Shown here piece after piece: positions 53,948 through 62,706 of a DNA stretch of 64,000 bases; the first letter of the stretch is position 1; each line of letters opens with the position of its first letter. Both the position numbers and the translations under genes were made by a program. The notes below the pieces were generated by a model. That model did no database searches. It had not been told where the DNA came from and saw nothing but the letters and a program-made list of their open reading frames with translations. Source of the stretch: Spirosoma fluviale (lineage in GTDB: Bacteria; Bacteroidota; Bacteroidia; Cytophagales; Spirosomataceae); contig CAMDJW010000002.1 of assembly GCA_945901025.1 (NCBI GenBank), forward strand, positions 62,001 to 126,000, in the 5' to 3' direction.

Positions 53948-56527
53948 ATGGCTAAAAATTTAAAACTCAGTTTAATCGCAATCTTGTACGTATTAGGATT
54001 TTATCAGCTTCAAGCCCAAAACACTCCTAAAATCAATGGTGTCTCAGGAGGTATTTCAATCGGGGGACTTCACGACTTTCAGAGTAAATTTGTGGCTACA
54101 GGCTGTCCAAATGGATATGATTGGACCTTCAAAACGGCCAATGGCTTTGTTGGAGATTTAGCAGCCGATTGGGATATCGCATACGGAACAGGATCAGGAT
54201 CGAATTTTGCTGTAGATGTATTTACAGTATCACTTGGTATCGGAGAAGGCAAAGATCCATACTATTATTCGGTACAATGTAAGAATTCATTAGGAGTTGC
54301 TGAGGGACCTACCACAGTTGTATGGATTAACATGAATAAATTCGCATCAACAACGGAACCTAAACCTAGGCAAATTGAAAAACAATGTGCTGATATTGAG
54401 AATCCAAATTCAGGTAGTGTAACTTTGAAAGCGGAAGGTTGCTACGAAAGAACTATTTGGACACAACCTAACGGTGTCACTATAACCAGTGGAAATAACG
54501 TTTTAACAGTAACAGGTAACTACCAAGAGGGAACATATAAAGTTGTTTGTCTTTTTGATAATGTGGTTTCTCCTACAGTAATTCAATCTAAAGAAGGTTC
54601 AGTAGGTGGTATTCTAAGAGCTTACGCTCCACCAGCAATATCTGCTTCGGCTGAAGGACCCGTTGATCAATGGACTAAAGAAATTTGCAAAGGAGAAGGT
54701 AAATTAATTACTTCTTCTATTACTGATGCTAAATACATTGCATATCAAAAATATTTTGATTTCAAATGGATGGCTGGTGATTACGGCGCAGAGTCTAAAG
54801 GGGCTACTGGAGTTAATACTAATAAATTAACTGCATACCAAAAAGGTAGTTATCGATTGACAGCCCGATCATTAACAGGTTGTGGTACATCTGAATCAAA
54901 CGGAATTAACATATGGTATATTGACCTAAAGAAGCCAGTAATTGCAGGAAATTCAAATTTCTGTTTAGATTCATTTACGACATTATCTGTTGACTCAACT
55001 TCTTTAGTTTTAAACGAAGGTTATTTAATGCCTGCTAAGAAAACTTATCCGGTGAAATTCAGATGGTATGTGGATGGTTTAGAAGACACCAAATTAGGTA
55101 ATTTATCTAGCATTAAAGTTAGCAGCAATCAAAAGGTTACAGTAGACTATATTTCAAGTTACGATTGTTCATCAGATCAATCAGATGCGAAAACAATTGT
55201 TAACTATGCGCGCCCTAAGACTCCTACCATTACAGCATTAACAAGATTAAGGTATTGTGATGTAGAGCTAATCACAGCGAAATTACAATCGTCATTGGAT
55301 AGTTTAAGTGGAGCAGCTACTAAATTCCTTTGGAGCAATGCTTTGACAACTAGAGAAGTTGACATCAATAAAGCAGGACTTTATACAGTTAAAGTAACTG
55401 ATATCAATGGATGTACTTCATTAGAATCTGCGCCAACTGAAATTAAAGTTTTATCATTGCCAGAGGCACCAGATCTTTACCCTAAGACTCCAACGATTAC
55501 AGCATTAACAAAATTAGGATTCTGTGCAGAAACGCCAATTGCCGCTAAATTACAATCGTCATTGGATAGTTTAAGTGGCGCAGCTACCAGGTTCCTTTGG
55601 AGCAATGCATTGACAACTAGAGAAGTTGACATTAATAAAGCAGGACTTTATACAGTTAAAGTGATTGATATTAATGGATGTGTTTCATTGTCATCTGCTG
55701 CGACTGAGGTAAAAGTATTGCCATTGCCAGCTGCACCGGTTATTACCGCTGGTGGACCAACTATCTTCTGCCAACGTGCTGATGCTGATTTTGGTACATT
55801 CAATTCAGTAACTTTAACAGCCACATCAGTGAATGATGTAAGCTGGTATGGTAAACTAAGTACAGCTAGATTATTAGCTGGAAAAGTTTTAGCAGGAGTC
55901 AAAACAAGTGATTCGTATTTCACAACAGCTACTGATTTAAATGGTTGTATCTCTAAAAATTCAAATGAGATCAAGGTAACAGTACAAACTAATCCATCCA
56001 TAACTTCAGATACTAAAATCGTTAAAGAAGGTGTTTATACGATCAAAGCACTTAATTTCCCATCTGCAGCAACAGCTAATGCAACTAGTGCAGGTGAATA
56101 TGAGTGGAAATTTGGATCGGCAGCGTTAATTTCAAAAACATTTGTTTCAAAAGTAAAAACTGCTGGAGATTATACTACACGTAGAAAATACCTTTATACG
56201 ATCGAAGGTACTCCATTAACATGCTGGACAGATCTAGTTAAATATGCATACGTAGTAGATCCTGAATTTAAAGGTGTTGCTATTTATCCTAACCCAATTA
56301 CAAGTTCTAACGTAACCATTGAAATCTTAGAAGATTGGACAGGGGCAGATGTATCTATTTATGATATGGTTGGCCGTCCAGTGTTTGCAGGTAAAATTGC
56401 AAGTTCAGATGGAACCGACGGAAGAAATACATTGAACGTAGGTGGTTTAGGAAACGGAATCTATGTACTTCAAGTGAAAGGCACAGGTGATAAATCGTAT
56501 GTAGGTAAGATTATTGTAAACAAATAA
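53948..56527 (+). CDS. Secreted T9SS cargo protein with repeated Ig-like modules
   Basis: An 859-aa protein with a signal peptide (to about residue 23), several Ig/PKD-like modules rich in Cys and Gly, and a C-terminal T9SS type A sorting domain (about 775-859: YPNPITSSNVTIEI, VSIYDMVGRPVF, GIYVLQVKG). It should be exported to the surface through T9SS. Two adjacent 89-residue modules (about 423-600) are nearly identical. The ligand or substrate is unknown; it may be an adhesin or structural surface protein. A 260-bp AT-rich region precedes it without a clear promoter match. Confidence 0.85.
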   Translation: MAKNLKLSLIAILYVLGFYQLQAQNTPKINGVSGGISIGGLHDFQSKFVATGCPNGYDWTFKTANGFVGDLAADWDIAYGTGSGSNFAVDVFTVSLGIGEGKDPYYYSVQCKNSLGVAEGPTTVVWINMNKFASTTEPKPRQIEKQCADIENPNSGSVTLKAEGCYERTIWTQPNGVTITSGNNVLTVTGNYQEGTYKVVCLFDNVVSPTVIQSKEGSVGGILRAYAPPAISASAEGPVDQWTKEICKGEGKLITSSITDAKYIAYQKYFDFKWMAGDYGAESKGATGVNTNKLTAYQKGSYRLTARSLTGCGTSESNGINIWYIDLKKPVIAGNSNFCLDSFTTLSVDSTSLVLNEGYLMPAKKTYPVKFRWYVDGLEDTKLGNLSSIKVSSNQKVTVDYISSYDCSSDQSDAKTIVNYARPKTPTITALTRLRYCDVELITAKLQSSLDSLSGAATKFLWSNALTTREVDINKAGLYTVKVTDINGCTSLESAPTEIKVLSLPEAPDLYPKTPTITALTKLGFCAETPIAAKLQSSLDSLSGAATRFLWSNALTTREVDINKAGLYTVKVIDINGCVSLSSAATEVKVLPLPAAPVITAGGPTIFCQRADADFGTFNSVTLTATSVNDVSWYGKLSTARLLAGKVLAGVKTSDSYFTTATDLNGCISKNSNEIKVTVQTNPSITSDTKIVKEGVYTIKALNFPSAATANATSAGEYEWKFGSAALISKTFVSKVKTAGDYTTRRKYLYTIEGTPLTCWTDLVKYAYVVDPEFKGVAIYPNPITSSNVTIEILEDWTGADVSIYDMVGRPVFAGKIASSDGTDGRNTLNVGGLGNGIYVLQVKGTGDKSYVGKIIVNK
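55214..55735 (+). repeat. Tandem 267-bp duplication in the T9SS cargo gene
   Basis: Copy 1 is 55214-55480 and copy 2 runs from 55481 to about 55735. Blocks such as AATTACAATCGTCATTGGAT are identical, and the offset of 267 bp is exactly 89 codons. Divergence is low, so this is a recent in-frame module duplication. Confidence 0.85.
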
Positions 56528-56549
56528 TCTCTATACAAATTAAATATTA

Positions 56550-56581
56550 AGCCATTCTGGAAAACCAGAATGGCTTTTTTT
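56550..56581 (+). terminator. Terminator after the T9SS cargo gene
   Basis: Ten-bp stem GCCATTCTGG/CCAGAATGGC with the loop AAAA, then T7 ending exactly before the ATG at 56582. Confidence 0.88.
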
Positions 56582-57636
56582 ATGAAAAAATCAGCCATTA
56601 CATATCTTCTTATTTTAATCTCACTATTATCCTATGGGCAATGGCATACGATTCCTTTGCCTACTACAGCATCCTTTAGGGCTCTTAAATCTCACCAACG
56701 AGATATCTGGATTAGTGGGGTTCCAAAGGGACCTATATTCATTCCCAAGACGAAGGAAATAGCTGGGAGGTCAAACAAGTTCCTGGAGCCGAGAATTTAG
56801 ACTTTAGAGACCTTGTAATTTTAAACAAAAAAGAAATCATTTTAATGAGTGCTGGACCCTCTGAAAAGGGAGCGGCGAAACTATATAAGACGAAGGATGG
56901 GGGACAAACATGGGAATTACTATTTGACATTAAAGAACCTAACTATTTTTTTGACGCAATTGCTTGGGATTATAAAAAAAGAATTGGCTTTTTATTGTCG
57001 GATCCAATAGACCAAAAATTTGTCCTTTATAAAATATTAAATAATGGGGCCAAAATTGAACCCATTAACCTAACTCATTTTCCTACATTGTTGCCTAGAG
57101 AGGCAGCCTTTGCCGCCAGCGGCAGCAGTATTTTATGGCTAAACAATACATTACAAATAATAAGTGGAGGAGGGAATAAAGCTAGGATATTTAAAAGTAT
57201 AAATACAGATCTGACCAACTGGGAAATAACTAATAATGAAATTCCAGCAGATACAAGCAGTGGATTTTTTAGCATAGCAGCTAAAAATAAAACTCATTTT
57301 TGGGTGGCAGGAGGAAATTATTTAAAAATTGACTCGAGTGAAATTCCTATTATGGAATCTAATGATGCGGGTAAAAATTGGTCCCCCATCGAAAACCCAC
57401 TACCCAAAAACTATTACATAGAAAAAGTTATTTGGTCAAATCCGTATTGGATTGTAACAGGACCCGCTGGAAGCCATGCCTTTCATCCTATGATAAAAAA
57501 ATGGGTTAACTTAGGTGAAAGTCATTTTCACAATATCATTGAACCCCAACAAAAGATCATTGGCGTAGGTGCCAAAGGTCAAATTGGCTACCTACTCAAA
57601 AAGGATTTAGATAAACTATTTCTTCCTAAAAAATAA
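56582..57636 (+). pseudogene. Ycf48/BNR-repeat-like secreted protein, frameshifted
   Basis: A signal peptide (MKKSAITYLLILISLLSYGQ) and start QWHTIPLPTTASFRALKS lead into a frame that stops at 56800. A second frame holds the rest to 57636, including KTKDGGQTWELL and MESNDAGKNWSPIENPL, which are BNR/Ycf48 propeller repeats. The two join if one G is added to the GGGG at 56717-56720, giving ISGGSKGTYIHSQDEGNSWEV and a 351-aa protein. So one base is missing relative to a working gene. A sequencing error is possible. The ATG directly follows the terminator. Its 3' end overlaps der by 21 bases. Confidence 0.85.
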
Positions 57637-58938
57637 AGAAATAGGCGTTCCTTCCAATTTAAATGCTTTTCGCATTTGATTCTCTAAATATCTTTCATAA
57701 CTCTCCTTTATATATTGAGGCAAATTACAGAAGAAAATAAAAGTTGGGTAAGGAGTAGATACCTGGGTGCAATATTTAATTTTTATATATTTTCCTTTCC
57801 ATGCAGGAGGAGGATAATTCTGAATGACTTCTAACATCACGTCGTTCAATTTGGAAGTTGATACTTTTTGTGATCTATTCTCAAATACTTCAAGCATTTT
57901 TTCCACGACTTGAAAAATTCGTTTCTTTTCCAACACAGAAGTAAATATAACAGGCATGTAGTTTAAGGGTGCTAAGCGCTCTTTCAAGGCATTCTCCAGC
58001 TTGATCGACGTATTGGTATCCTTAGCGACTAAATCCCATTTATTGATCATTAAAACAATTCCTTTTTTGGCTTTATCTGCCATACTAATGATGTTCATAT
58101 CTTGAGCCTCTAAACCAGTGTTATGATCTATGGTTGTAGCGTCAATCAATATAATAGCTATATCACATTCTTCTAGAGCCTTAATGGACCTAAGAACAGA
58201 ATAATACTCTATGTTATCGTCTACTCGAGCTTTACGCCGTATTCCTGCGGTATCAGTAATGATAAAATCTTTGCCATAAAGCGTATAGTGATTTTGAATA
58301 GCGTCTCGTGTTGTTCCAGCTAAATCAGTTACAATCGAACGATCTTTTCCCAATAACGCATTTAAAAATGATGATTTCCCAACATTGGGTCTTCCCAAAA
58401 TAGCCACTCTAGGTACACCAGCTTCAGGATTTTCCTCACCTTCTTCCTCAAAATGAGAAATCATAACGTCCAACATATCTCCAGTTCCACTACCGCTTTC
58501 AGCAGCAATTGGGAATGGGTCACCTAATCCTAACTCATAAAATTCAGCGGCAGCATAGGCCTTTTCATGTGTATCCGCCTTATTTGCGATTAAAATAACA
58601 GGTTTTTTAGATTTTCTTAGAACTTTTGCAAAGTCCTTATCCAAATCCGTTAATCCTGTTTGACAATCAACCACAAACAATAAGACGTTAGATTCTTCTA
58701 TGGCCATTTCAACCTGCTCGCGAATGGCACCTTCAAAAATATCCTCAGACCCATGCACATATCCACCTGTGTCAATAACAGTAAAAAACTTACCCGTCCA
58801 CTGTCCATAGCCATAATGACGATCTCGAGTTACACCCGACATATTATCCATGATTGCCTTTCTTTGTTCAATCAAACGATTAAAAAGCGTTGATTTACCA
58901 ACATTTGGACGACCTACAATTGCAATTATATTTGACAT
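57616..58938 (-). CDS. der: Ribosome assembly GTPase Der
   Basis: A 440-aa protein with two tandem G domains (GRPNVGKSTLFNRL near residue 8 and GRPNVGKSSFLNALL near 185; DTGGY and DTAGI; NKAD and NKWD) and a C-terminal KH-like domain ending in LFFRKK. It acts in 50S assembly. The ATG at 58938 (MSNIIAIVG) is chosen; a longer reading to 59001 adds residues that would overlap era. The last 21 bases overlap the convergent Ycf48-like gene. It follows era by 11 bp. Confidence 0.96.
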   Translation of the reverse strand: MSNIIAIVGRPNVGKSTLFNRLIEQRKAIMDNMSGVTRDRHYGYGQWTGKFFTVIDTGGYVHGSEDIFEGAIREQVEMAIEESNVLLFVVDCQTGLTDLDKDFAKVLRKSKKPVILIANKADTHEKAYAAAEFYELGLGDPFPIAAESGSGTGDMLDVMISHFEEEGEENPEAGVPRVAILGRPNVGKSSFLNALLGKDRSIVTDLAGTTRDAIQNHYTLYGKDFIITDTAGIRRKARVDDNIEYYSVLRSIKALEECDIAIILIDATTIDHNTGLEAQDMNIISMADKAKKGIVLMINKWDLVAKDTNTSIKLENALKERLAPLNYMPVIFTSVLEKKRIFQVVEKMLEVFENRSQKVSTSKLNDVMLEVIQNYPPPAWKGKYIKIKYCTQVSTPYPTFIFFCNLPQYIKESYERYLENQMRKAFKLEGTPISLFFRKK

Positions 58939-58949
58939 TTTATTAATTA

Positions 58950-59852
58950 TTAATCGAGTGCATACCCGAATGAACGCAATTTGTCTGCCTTTCCCCGCCA
59001 ATCTGGCTCAACTTTAACAAACTGCTCTAAAAATACATGTTTACCAAAAAACTTCTCCAACTCTGCTCGAGCTTGAATACCCACTTTTTTAATACTTTCT
59101 CCCTTATGGCCAATTAAAATGGCACGCTGTGACACGCGCTCCACATAAATTTCTGAAGCGATTCGAATAATAGTTTCCTCCTCCTTAAATGAAGTGACCA
59201 CCACCTCGCACGAATATGGAATCTCTTTTTTGTAATTTAAAAAAATCTTCTCTCGAATAATTTCTGAAGCAAAAAACCTCTCGGGCTTATCTGTCAACTC
59301 ATCCTTATCAAAAAATGGAGGATGAACAGGTAACTTCTCAACGATATGCGTAAATATTTGATCTAGGTGAACTCCTTCTAAAGCTGAAATAGGTAAAATA
59401 ACCTTTCCAGGGAAAATTTCCTTCCAATAATCTAAGCAAACCTGAAGTTTTTCAGCATCAACCAAGTCAATTTTATTAATCAAAACTAAAATGGGAGTCT
59501 CCGTGTGATCTTTCCAATTAGTCAAAAAATCTAAATCTTCATACGTGTCAAAAACATCCGTTACATATAAAACAACATCAGCATCTTCTAAAGAACTTCT
59601 GACAAATGCCATCATCGACTTATGCAACTCATATTTAGGCATTAAAACACCCGGAGTATCTGAGTAAACGATTTGGTATTCATCGTCTCCCAACACGCCA
59701 TTAAGCATACCTAAAATCCTATGTCGAGTAGTTTGAGCCTTAGAACTAACGATAGACAAACGCTCGCCAACCAAAGCATTCATTAAAGTGCTTTTGCCAA
59801 CATTGGGTTTACCAATAATACTAATAAAACCTGCTTTATGCTGCTGGGCCAT
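58950..59852 (-). CDS. era: GTPase Era
   Basis: A 300-aa GTPase that binds 16S rRNA in 30S maturation. It has GKPNVGKSTLMNAL (G1), DTPGV (G3), NKID (G4) and a C-terminal KH domain (IGHKGESIKKVGIQARAELEKFFGKHVFL). The ATG at 59852 (MAQQHKAGF) is chosen: a longer reading begins at 59900, inside a -7 element, so it is unlikely. It is transcribed together with der. Confidence 0.96.
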   Translation of the reverse strand: MAQQHKAGFISIIGKPNVGKSTLMNALVGERLSIVSSKAQTTRHRILGMLNGVLGDDEYQIVYSDTPGVLMPKYELHKSMMAFVRSSLEDADVVLYVTDVFDTYEDLDFLTNWKDHTETPILVLINKIDLVDAEKLQVCLDYWKEIFPGKVILPISALEGVHLDQIFTHIVEKLPVHPPFFDKDELTDKPERFFASEIIREKIFLNYKKEIPYSCEVVVTSFKEEETIIRIASEIYVERVSQRAILIGHKGESIKKVGIQARAELEKFFGKHVFLEQFVKVEPDWRGKADKLRSFGYALD

Positions 59853-59897
59853 ATTTTTTTTGTACTGCCCAAAAAAGGGTGGGATTGTAAATTTTAA

Positions 59898-59905
59898 CAA
59901 AGATA
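59898..59905 (-). promoter_or_regulatory. Candidate -7 element of era-der
   Basis: The reverse strand reads TATCTTTG, a full TAnnTTTG match, with a leader of about 40 bases to the era ATG at 59852. A TTG at -33 is not clear. Confidence 0.42.
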
Positions 59906-59906
59906 C

Positions 59907-59937
59907 TTGTTTTTATGCGAAAAACACTGCACCTTTG
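59907..59937 (+). promoter_or_regulatory. Promoter of the initiator tRNA gene
   Basis: TTG (59907-59909), 20-base spacer, then CACCTTTG (59930-59937), one mismatch from the -7 consensus, 15 bases before the tRNA. Confidence 0.5.
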
Positions 59938-59951
59938 CACTCCAATTATAT

Positions 59952-60024
<73 letters not shown>

Positions 60025-60030
60025 CATTGA

Positions 60031-60059
60031 AAAAGGTCTTCATCGAAGACCTTTTTTTT
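60031..60059 (+). terminator. Terminator after tRNA-fMet
   Basis: Nine-bp stem AAGGTCTTC/GAAGACCTT with loop ATC and a T8 tail. Confidence 0.85.
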
Positions 60060-60180
60060 ATGCCTAAATTCCCTAAATCAATTACCGTTTAATAAATAAT
60101 TTACCTTTAAATAATTCATTTGATATTTCTGGATTACAATTTCTTAGGTTTAATTATTAATAAAATTCTAAAAATTGAAA

Positions 60181-60495
60181 ATGAGAACAGAAATAAAATT
60201 ACCTGGCATCGTAAATTGTCCAATTAAAGATATCGTATATATTGAGGGAAAGGGTAATTATAGCTTGGTCTATTTAGCTACTAAAAAAGAAGTTTATATA
60301 GCCAAGACGTTAAAAAAATTTGAATCTCATTTTAGAATGCACAAATTCATTCGCATTCATAAATCCTTTTTGGTAAATCATGAAAATATATCCTCCGTTA
60401 ACACCTCAATTTTCACCCAAATTACCACATCATTGGGAAATACTTTGCCAGTTTCACGGCGAAAACTAGCCTACGTTAAGCAAAAATTATCATAA
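60181..60495 (+). CDS. Stand-alone LytTR DNA-binding protein
   Basis: A 104-aa protein made only of a LytTR domain (IVYIEGKGNYSLVYL, FIRIHKSFLVNHENISSV, LPVSRRKLAYVKQKL). No receiver domain is present, so it is not a classic response regulator. The start is the ATG at 60181; a TTG two codons upstream would also be in frame. It stands alone, with a terminator behind it, and faces the OmpA gene. It may bind the direct repeat described at 61575-61609. Confidence 0.87.
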   Translation: MRTEIKLPGIVNCPIKDIVYIEGKGNYSLVYLATKKEVYIAKTLKKFESHFRMHKFIRIHKSFLVNHENISSVNTSIFTQITTSLGNTLPVSRRKLAYVKQKLS

Positions 60496-60522
60496 AAAAA
60501 GGGCCCAAAAGGCCCTTTTTTT
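60494..60522. terminator. Bidirectional terminator between lytTR and ompA genes
   Basis: Stem GGGCC/GGCCC with loop CAAAA, flanked by A7 and T7. It can end both the LytTR (+) and the OmpA (-) transcripts. Confidence 0.8.
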
Positions 60523-60541
60523 ATTCTATCTCTTATGAAGA

Positions 60542-61441
60542 TTACTTACCGCTAGGAGCAGAAAGTAAGTTGAAGAATTGATCCAATTTAGGGGTAACAA
60601 TAATTTCAGTACGACGATTTAATTTACGTCCCGTACGACTAGAGTTTTCTGATTGAGGTTCAAATTCACCACGACCCCCTGCAGTCATACGCTCAGGATC
60701 TACTGAGAATTTCGTTTGCAATAAACGAACAACTGAAGTAGCACGCTTAGCACTTAAATCCCAGTTATCTTTAATACAATCTGTAGAAATTGGCACAGCA
60801 TCTGTATGACCTTCGACTAAGATATCTAAGTCCTTATGATCATTAACCACCTTAGCTACTTTAGCCAAAACAGATTCAGCTTTAGCGTTTACAATAGCAC
60901 TACCAGAAGCAAACATCAATTTGTCAGAAATTGAGATGTAAACAACTCCCTTTTTAACTTCAACTGTTACATCTTCATCGTTAATATCGGCCAATGAACG
61001 CTTTAAATTCATTACTAATGAAAGATTGATGCTATCTTTACGCTGCATTGATGAATTCAAATCTTTGATGTATTTACCTTGATCATTTAAGGCCTCCAAA
61101 GATTTACGAATGCTTTCAGCACCCGATTTGTTTATTACAGATAGATCAGATAAACGATCCAACAAATTAGTATTTGTTTTTTTCATGTAATCCAATTGCT
61201 CCTGAACGGATTTCAATTGATTGTTTTTTGCCTCAAGATCTAAATCTCTTTTCTTGATTTCTCCCTGAAGGCTAGCTGTTAAGGATTGGCAATCAACTAA
61301 ATTTGCTTTTGCCTTAGCTAAAGCTTGATCACTACTTGTTTGTAATTCTGTTAAACGTGACTGCAAGTCAGCCATTTTCTTTTTACTAGAACAAGAAAAA
61401 AAGAAAGGCATTAACGCAAGTACCAAAAGTAATTTTTTCAT
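60542..61441 (-). CDS. OmpA-family peptidoglycan-binding lipoprotein
   Basis: A 299-aa lipoprotein (lipobox FFSC, Cys17) with a long coiled coil (about 22-130) and a C-terminal OmpA domain (about 165-290: LMFASGSAIVN, ILVEGHTDAVPI, NWDLSAKRATSVVRLL, NRRTEIIVTP). The Asp and Arg that hold diaminopimelate are present (NWDLSAKRA, NRRTE). It links outer membrane and peptidoglycan. A -7-like TATTTTTG lies at 61496-61503. Confidence 0.92.
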   Translation of the reverse strand: MKKLLLVLALMPFFFSCSSKKKMADLQSRLTELQTSSDQALAKAKANLVDCQSLTASLQGEIKKRDLDLEAKNNQLKSVQEQLDYMKKTNTNLLDRLSDLSVINKSGAESIRKSLEALNDQGKYIKDLNSSMQRKDSINLSLVMNLKRSLADINDEDVTVEVKKGVVYISISDKLMFASGSAIVNAKAESVLAKVAKVVNDHKDLDILVEGHTDAVPISTDCIKDNWDLSAKRATSVVRLLQTKFSVDPERMTAGGRGEFEPQSENSSRTGRKLNRRTEIIVTPKLDQFFNLLSAPSGK

Positions 61442-61495
61442 GGTAATTTTTTTAATTATGTAGTTTAGAATATTCTTTATTAATTAATAATAGTG

Positions 61496-61503
61496 CAAAA
61501 ATA
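61496..61503 (-). promoter_or_regulatory. Candidate -7 element of the OmpA gene
   Basis: The reverse strand reads TATTTTTG (TAnnTTTG). It lies about 55 bases before the ompA ATG; no TTG sits at a proper -33 distance. Confidence 0.33.
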
Positions 61504-61574
61504 TAAATCTATAACACAAAAACTATCCTTATTTCAAAAAAAATTACAAAATAAGACCATTTTTATTCATCGGT

Positions 61575-61609
61575 AATAATATGTCATTGTTCGTCAATAA
61601 TATGTCATT
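61575..61609. repeat. 14-bp direct repeat with 21-bp period
   Basis: AATAATATGTCATT occurs at 61575-61588 and again, exactly, at 61596-61609. The period of 21 bp (two helical turns) puts both copies on the same DNA face, as expected for a dimeric regulator. It lies upstream of the OmpA gene, just past the end of the marR gene. LytTR proteins typically bind two direct repeats about 21-22 bp apart. Confidence 0.6.
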
Positions 61610-61618
61610 ATAATGGAA

Positions 61619-62077
61619 TCATAATTTATGATTCAATCTTTCTAAAATTTTAACCGTATCCTCGTCTAATAATGAATTAATCGATTCCATGACTTCAAAA
61701 AAATGTTCTACTTTTTCTTTACCAAGTCTTTCGTATACGATTTCATTAAATAGGATAACGCCTTGACGCGCTTGATCTCTCTTCTTCTTCCCCAATTCTG
61801 TCAAGAAGATTTTTACCACTCGCTTATCTTTAAAATTCGCCTCCCTACGAATCCATTTCTTGTCTTCCAAAGTTTTTAACATCCGGGTTAAACTTCTAGA
61901 CTCAAGACCTAAAGCAGGAGCAATTTTAGTGGCCGAAGTTCCATCCTTATCGATATGCAATAAAGCATAGCCGATAGCCATCGTCATGTCAAATTGGGTA
62001 GCGTAGGTGTTATACATCCTGCTAATCGCATTCCAACCTGTTTTAATCTGAAAATCGACCGTATTTTCTGCTTTCAT
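61619..62077 (-). CDS. MarR-family transcriptional regulator
   Basis: A 152-aa winged-helix regulator with the MarR core: TSATKIAPALGLESRSLTRMLKTLEDKKWIRRE (HTH) and the wing KDKRVVKIFLTELG. The ATG at 62077 (MKAENTVDF) is chosen; a longer reading from 62095 adds six residues. It may control its own promoter; TTAG-CACA-CTAA (62089-62100) is a small inverted repeat just before the start. The ligand is unknown. Confidence 0.87.
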   Translation of the reverse strand: MKAENTVDFQIKTGWNAISRMYNTYATQFDMTMAIGYALLHIDKDGTSATKIAPALGLESRSLTRMLKTLEDKKWIRREANFKDKRVVKIFLTELGKKKRDQARQGVILFNEIVYERLGKEKVEHFFEVMESINSLLDEDTVKILERLNHKL

Positions 62078-62115
62078 ATAAAGTATGTTTAGCACACTAA
62101 TTGTAAATTTGGGTT

Positions 62116-62146
62116 AAAAAAAAATAGGATGCAAGCATCCTATTTT
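62116..62146 (-). terminator. Terminator after the atpD-atpC-lipoprotein unit
   Basis: Near-perfect inverted repeat AAAATAGGATGC / GCATCCTATTTT with a run of T on the reverse strand. It ends the transcript that comes from atpD, 21 bases after the lipoprotein stop. Confidence 0.75.
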
Positions 62147-62166
62147 CCAATACAGTATTTTTAATT

Positions 62167-62703
62167 TTATTGAATTCGATTCCCTTTCATTCTTTTGCTA
62201 CTAACTTTTAGGCCTGAGAAAGAGGACTTCATAATCTCTAATCTAATTTTTGATTTATTGTAAAGCAAATACTTATTCCCATCATACATTAATCGGCTAA
62301 AGGTTGTGCTCCCTGATTCATCCACTAATTGATAAAAATATTCGCATTTTTCTCCTAGTATTGGAGCAAAGTGTAAGCTTTTTGCCTCCCCAGCACCTGA
62401 TTCAAAAGAGATAAGCAAATGATCCTGGGACTGCTTAATCAAAAGTCCAGGAGTCTGTTTCTCAAGTGTAATGCGATTAATGGATTTTCCATTGACAATG
62501 AGCACTTTTCCAGATTTAATATTTGCCTCAGAAGCGTTTAATTCACGTTCAAGAAACAAGGGATTGTCATTGTAAAATTGGATTTTCTCTAAAGGCAATT
62601 GATTTTCCTTGATCAAAGTCATCAACGATCCTGTCAATTGTGTCTTCTCAGAACAAGAACTTAAAGAAAGAACGACCAAAAACAAAAATCCAAATGCCCT
62701 CAT
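62167..62703 (-). CDS. Lipoprotein of unknown function
   Basis: A 178-aa protein with a lipoprotein signal (LSSCSEK, Cys17). The rest is beta-rich with two cysteines close to the middle (LGEKCEYFY). I do not recognise a domain. It lies three bases after the atpC stop, so it is transcribed with atpD and atpC, but a role in ATP synthase is only possible, not shown. Confidence 0.7.
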   Translation of the reverse strand: MRAFGFLFLVVLSLSSCSEKTQLTGSLMTLIKENQLPLEKIQFYNDNPLFLERELNASEANIKSGKVLIVNGKSINRITLEKQTPGLLIKQSQDHLLISFESGAGEAKSLHFAPILGEKCEYFYQLVDESGSTTFSRLMYDGNKYLLYNKSKIRLEIMKSSFSGLKVSSKRMKGNRIQ

Positions 62704-62706
62704 AGT

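Noticed and set aside
55214-55735. Mobile element or CRISPR-like repeat
   Set aside because: The repeat is in frame, coding and only two copies, so it is a protein-module duplication. No CRISPR spacing, cas gene, transposase or integrase occurs in the window.
58939-59001. Longer N-terminus for Der
   Set aside because: It would overlap era by 52 bp and does not resemble Der; the ATG at 58938 gives the usual MSNIIAIVGRPNVGKS start.
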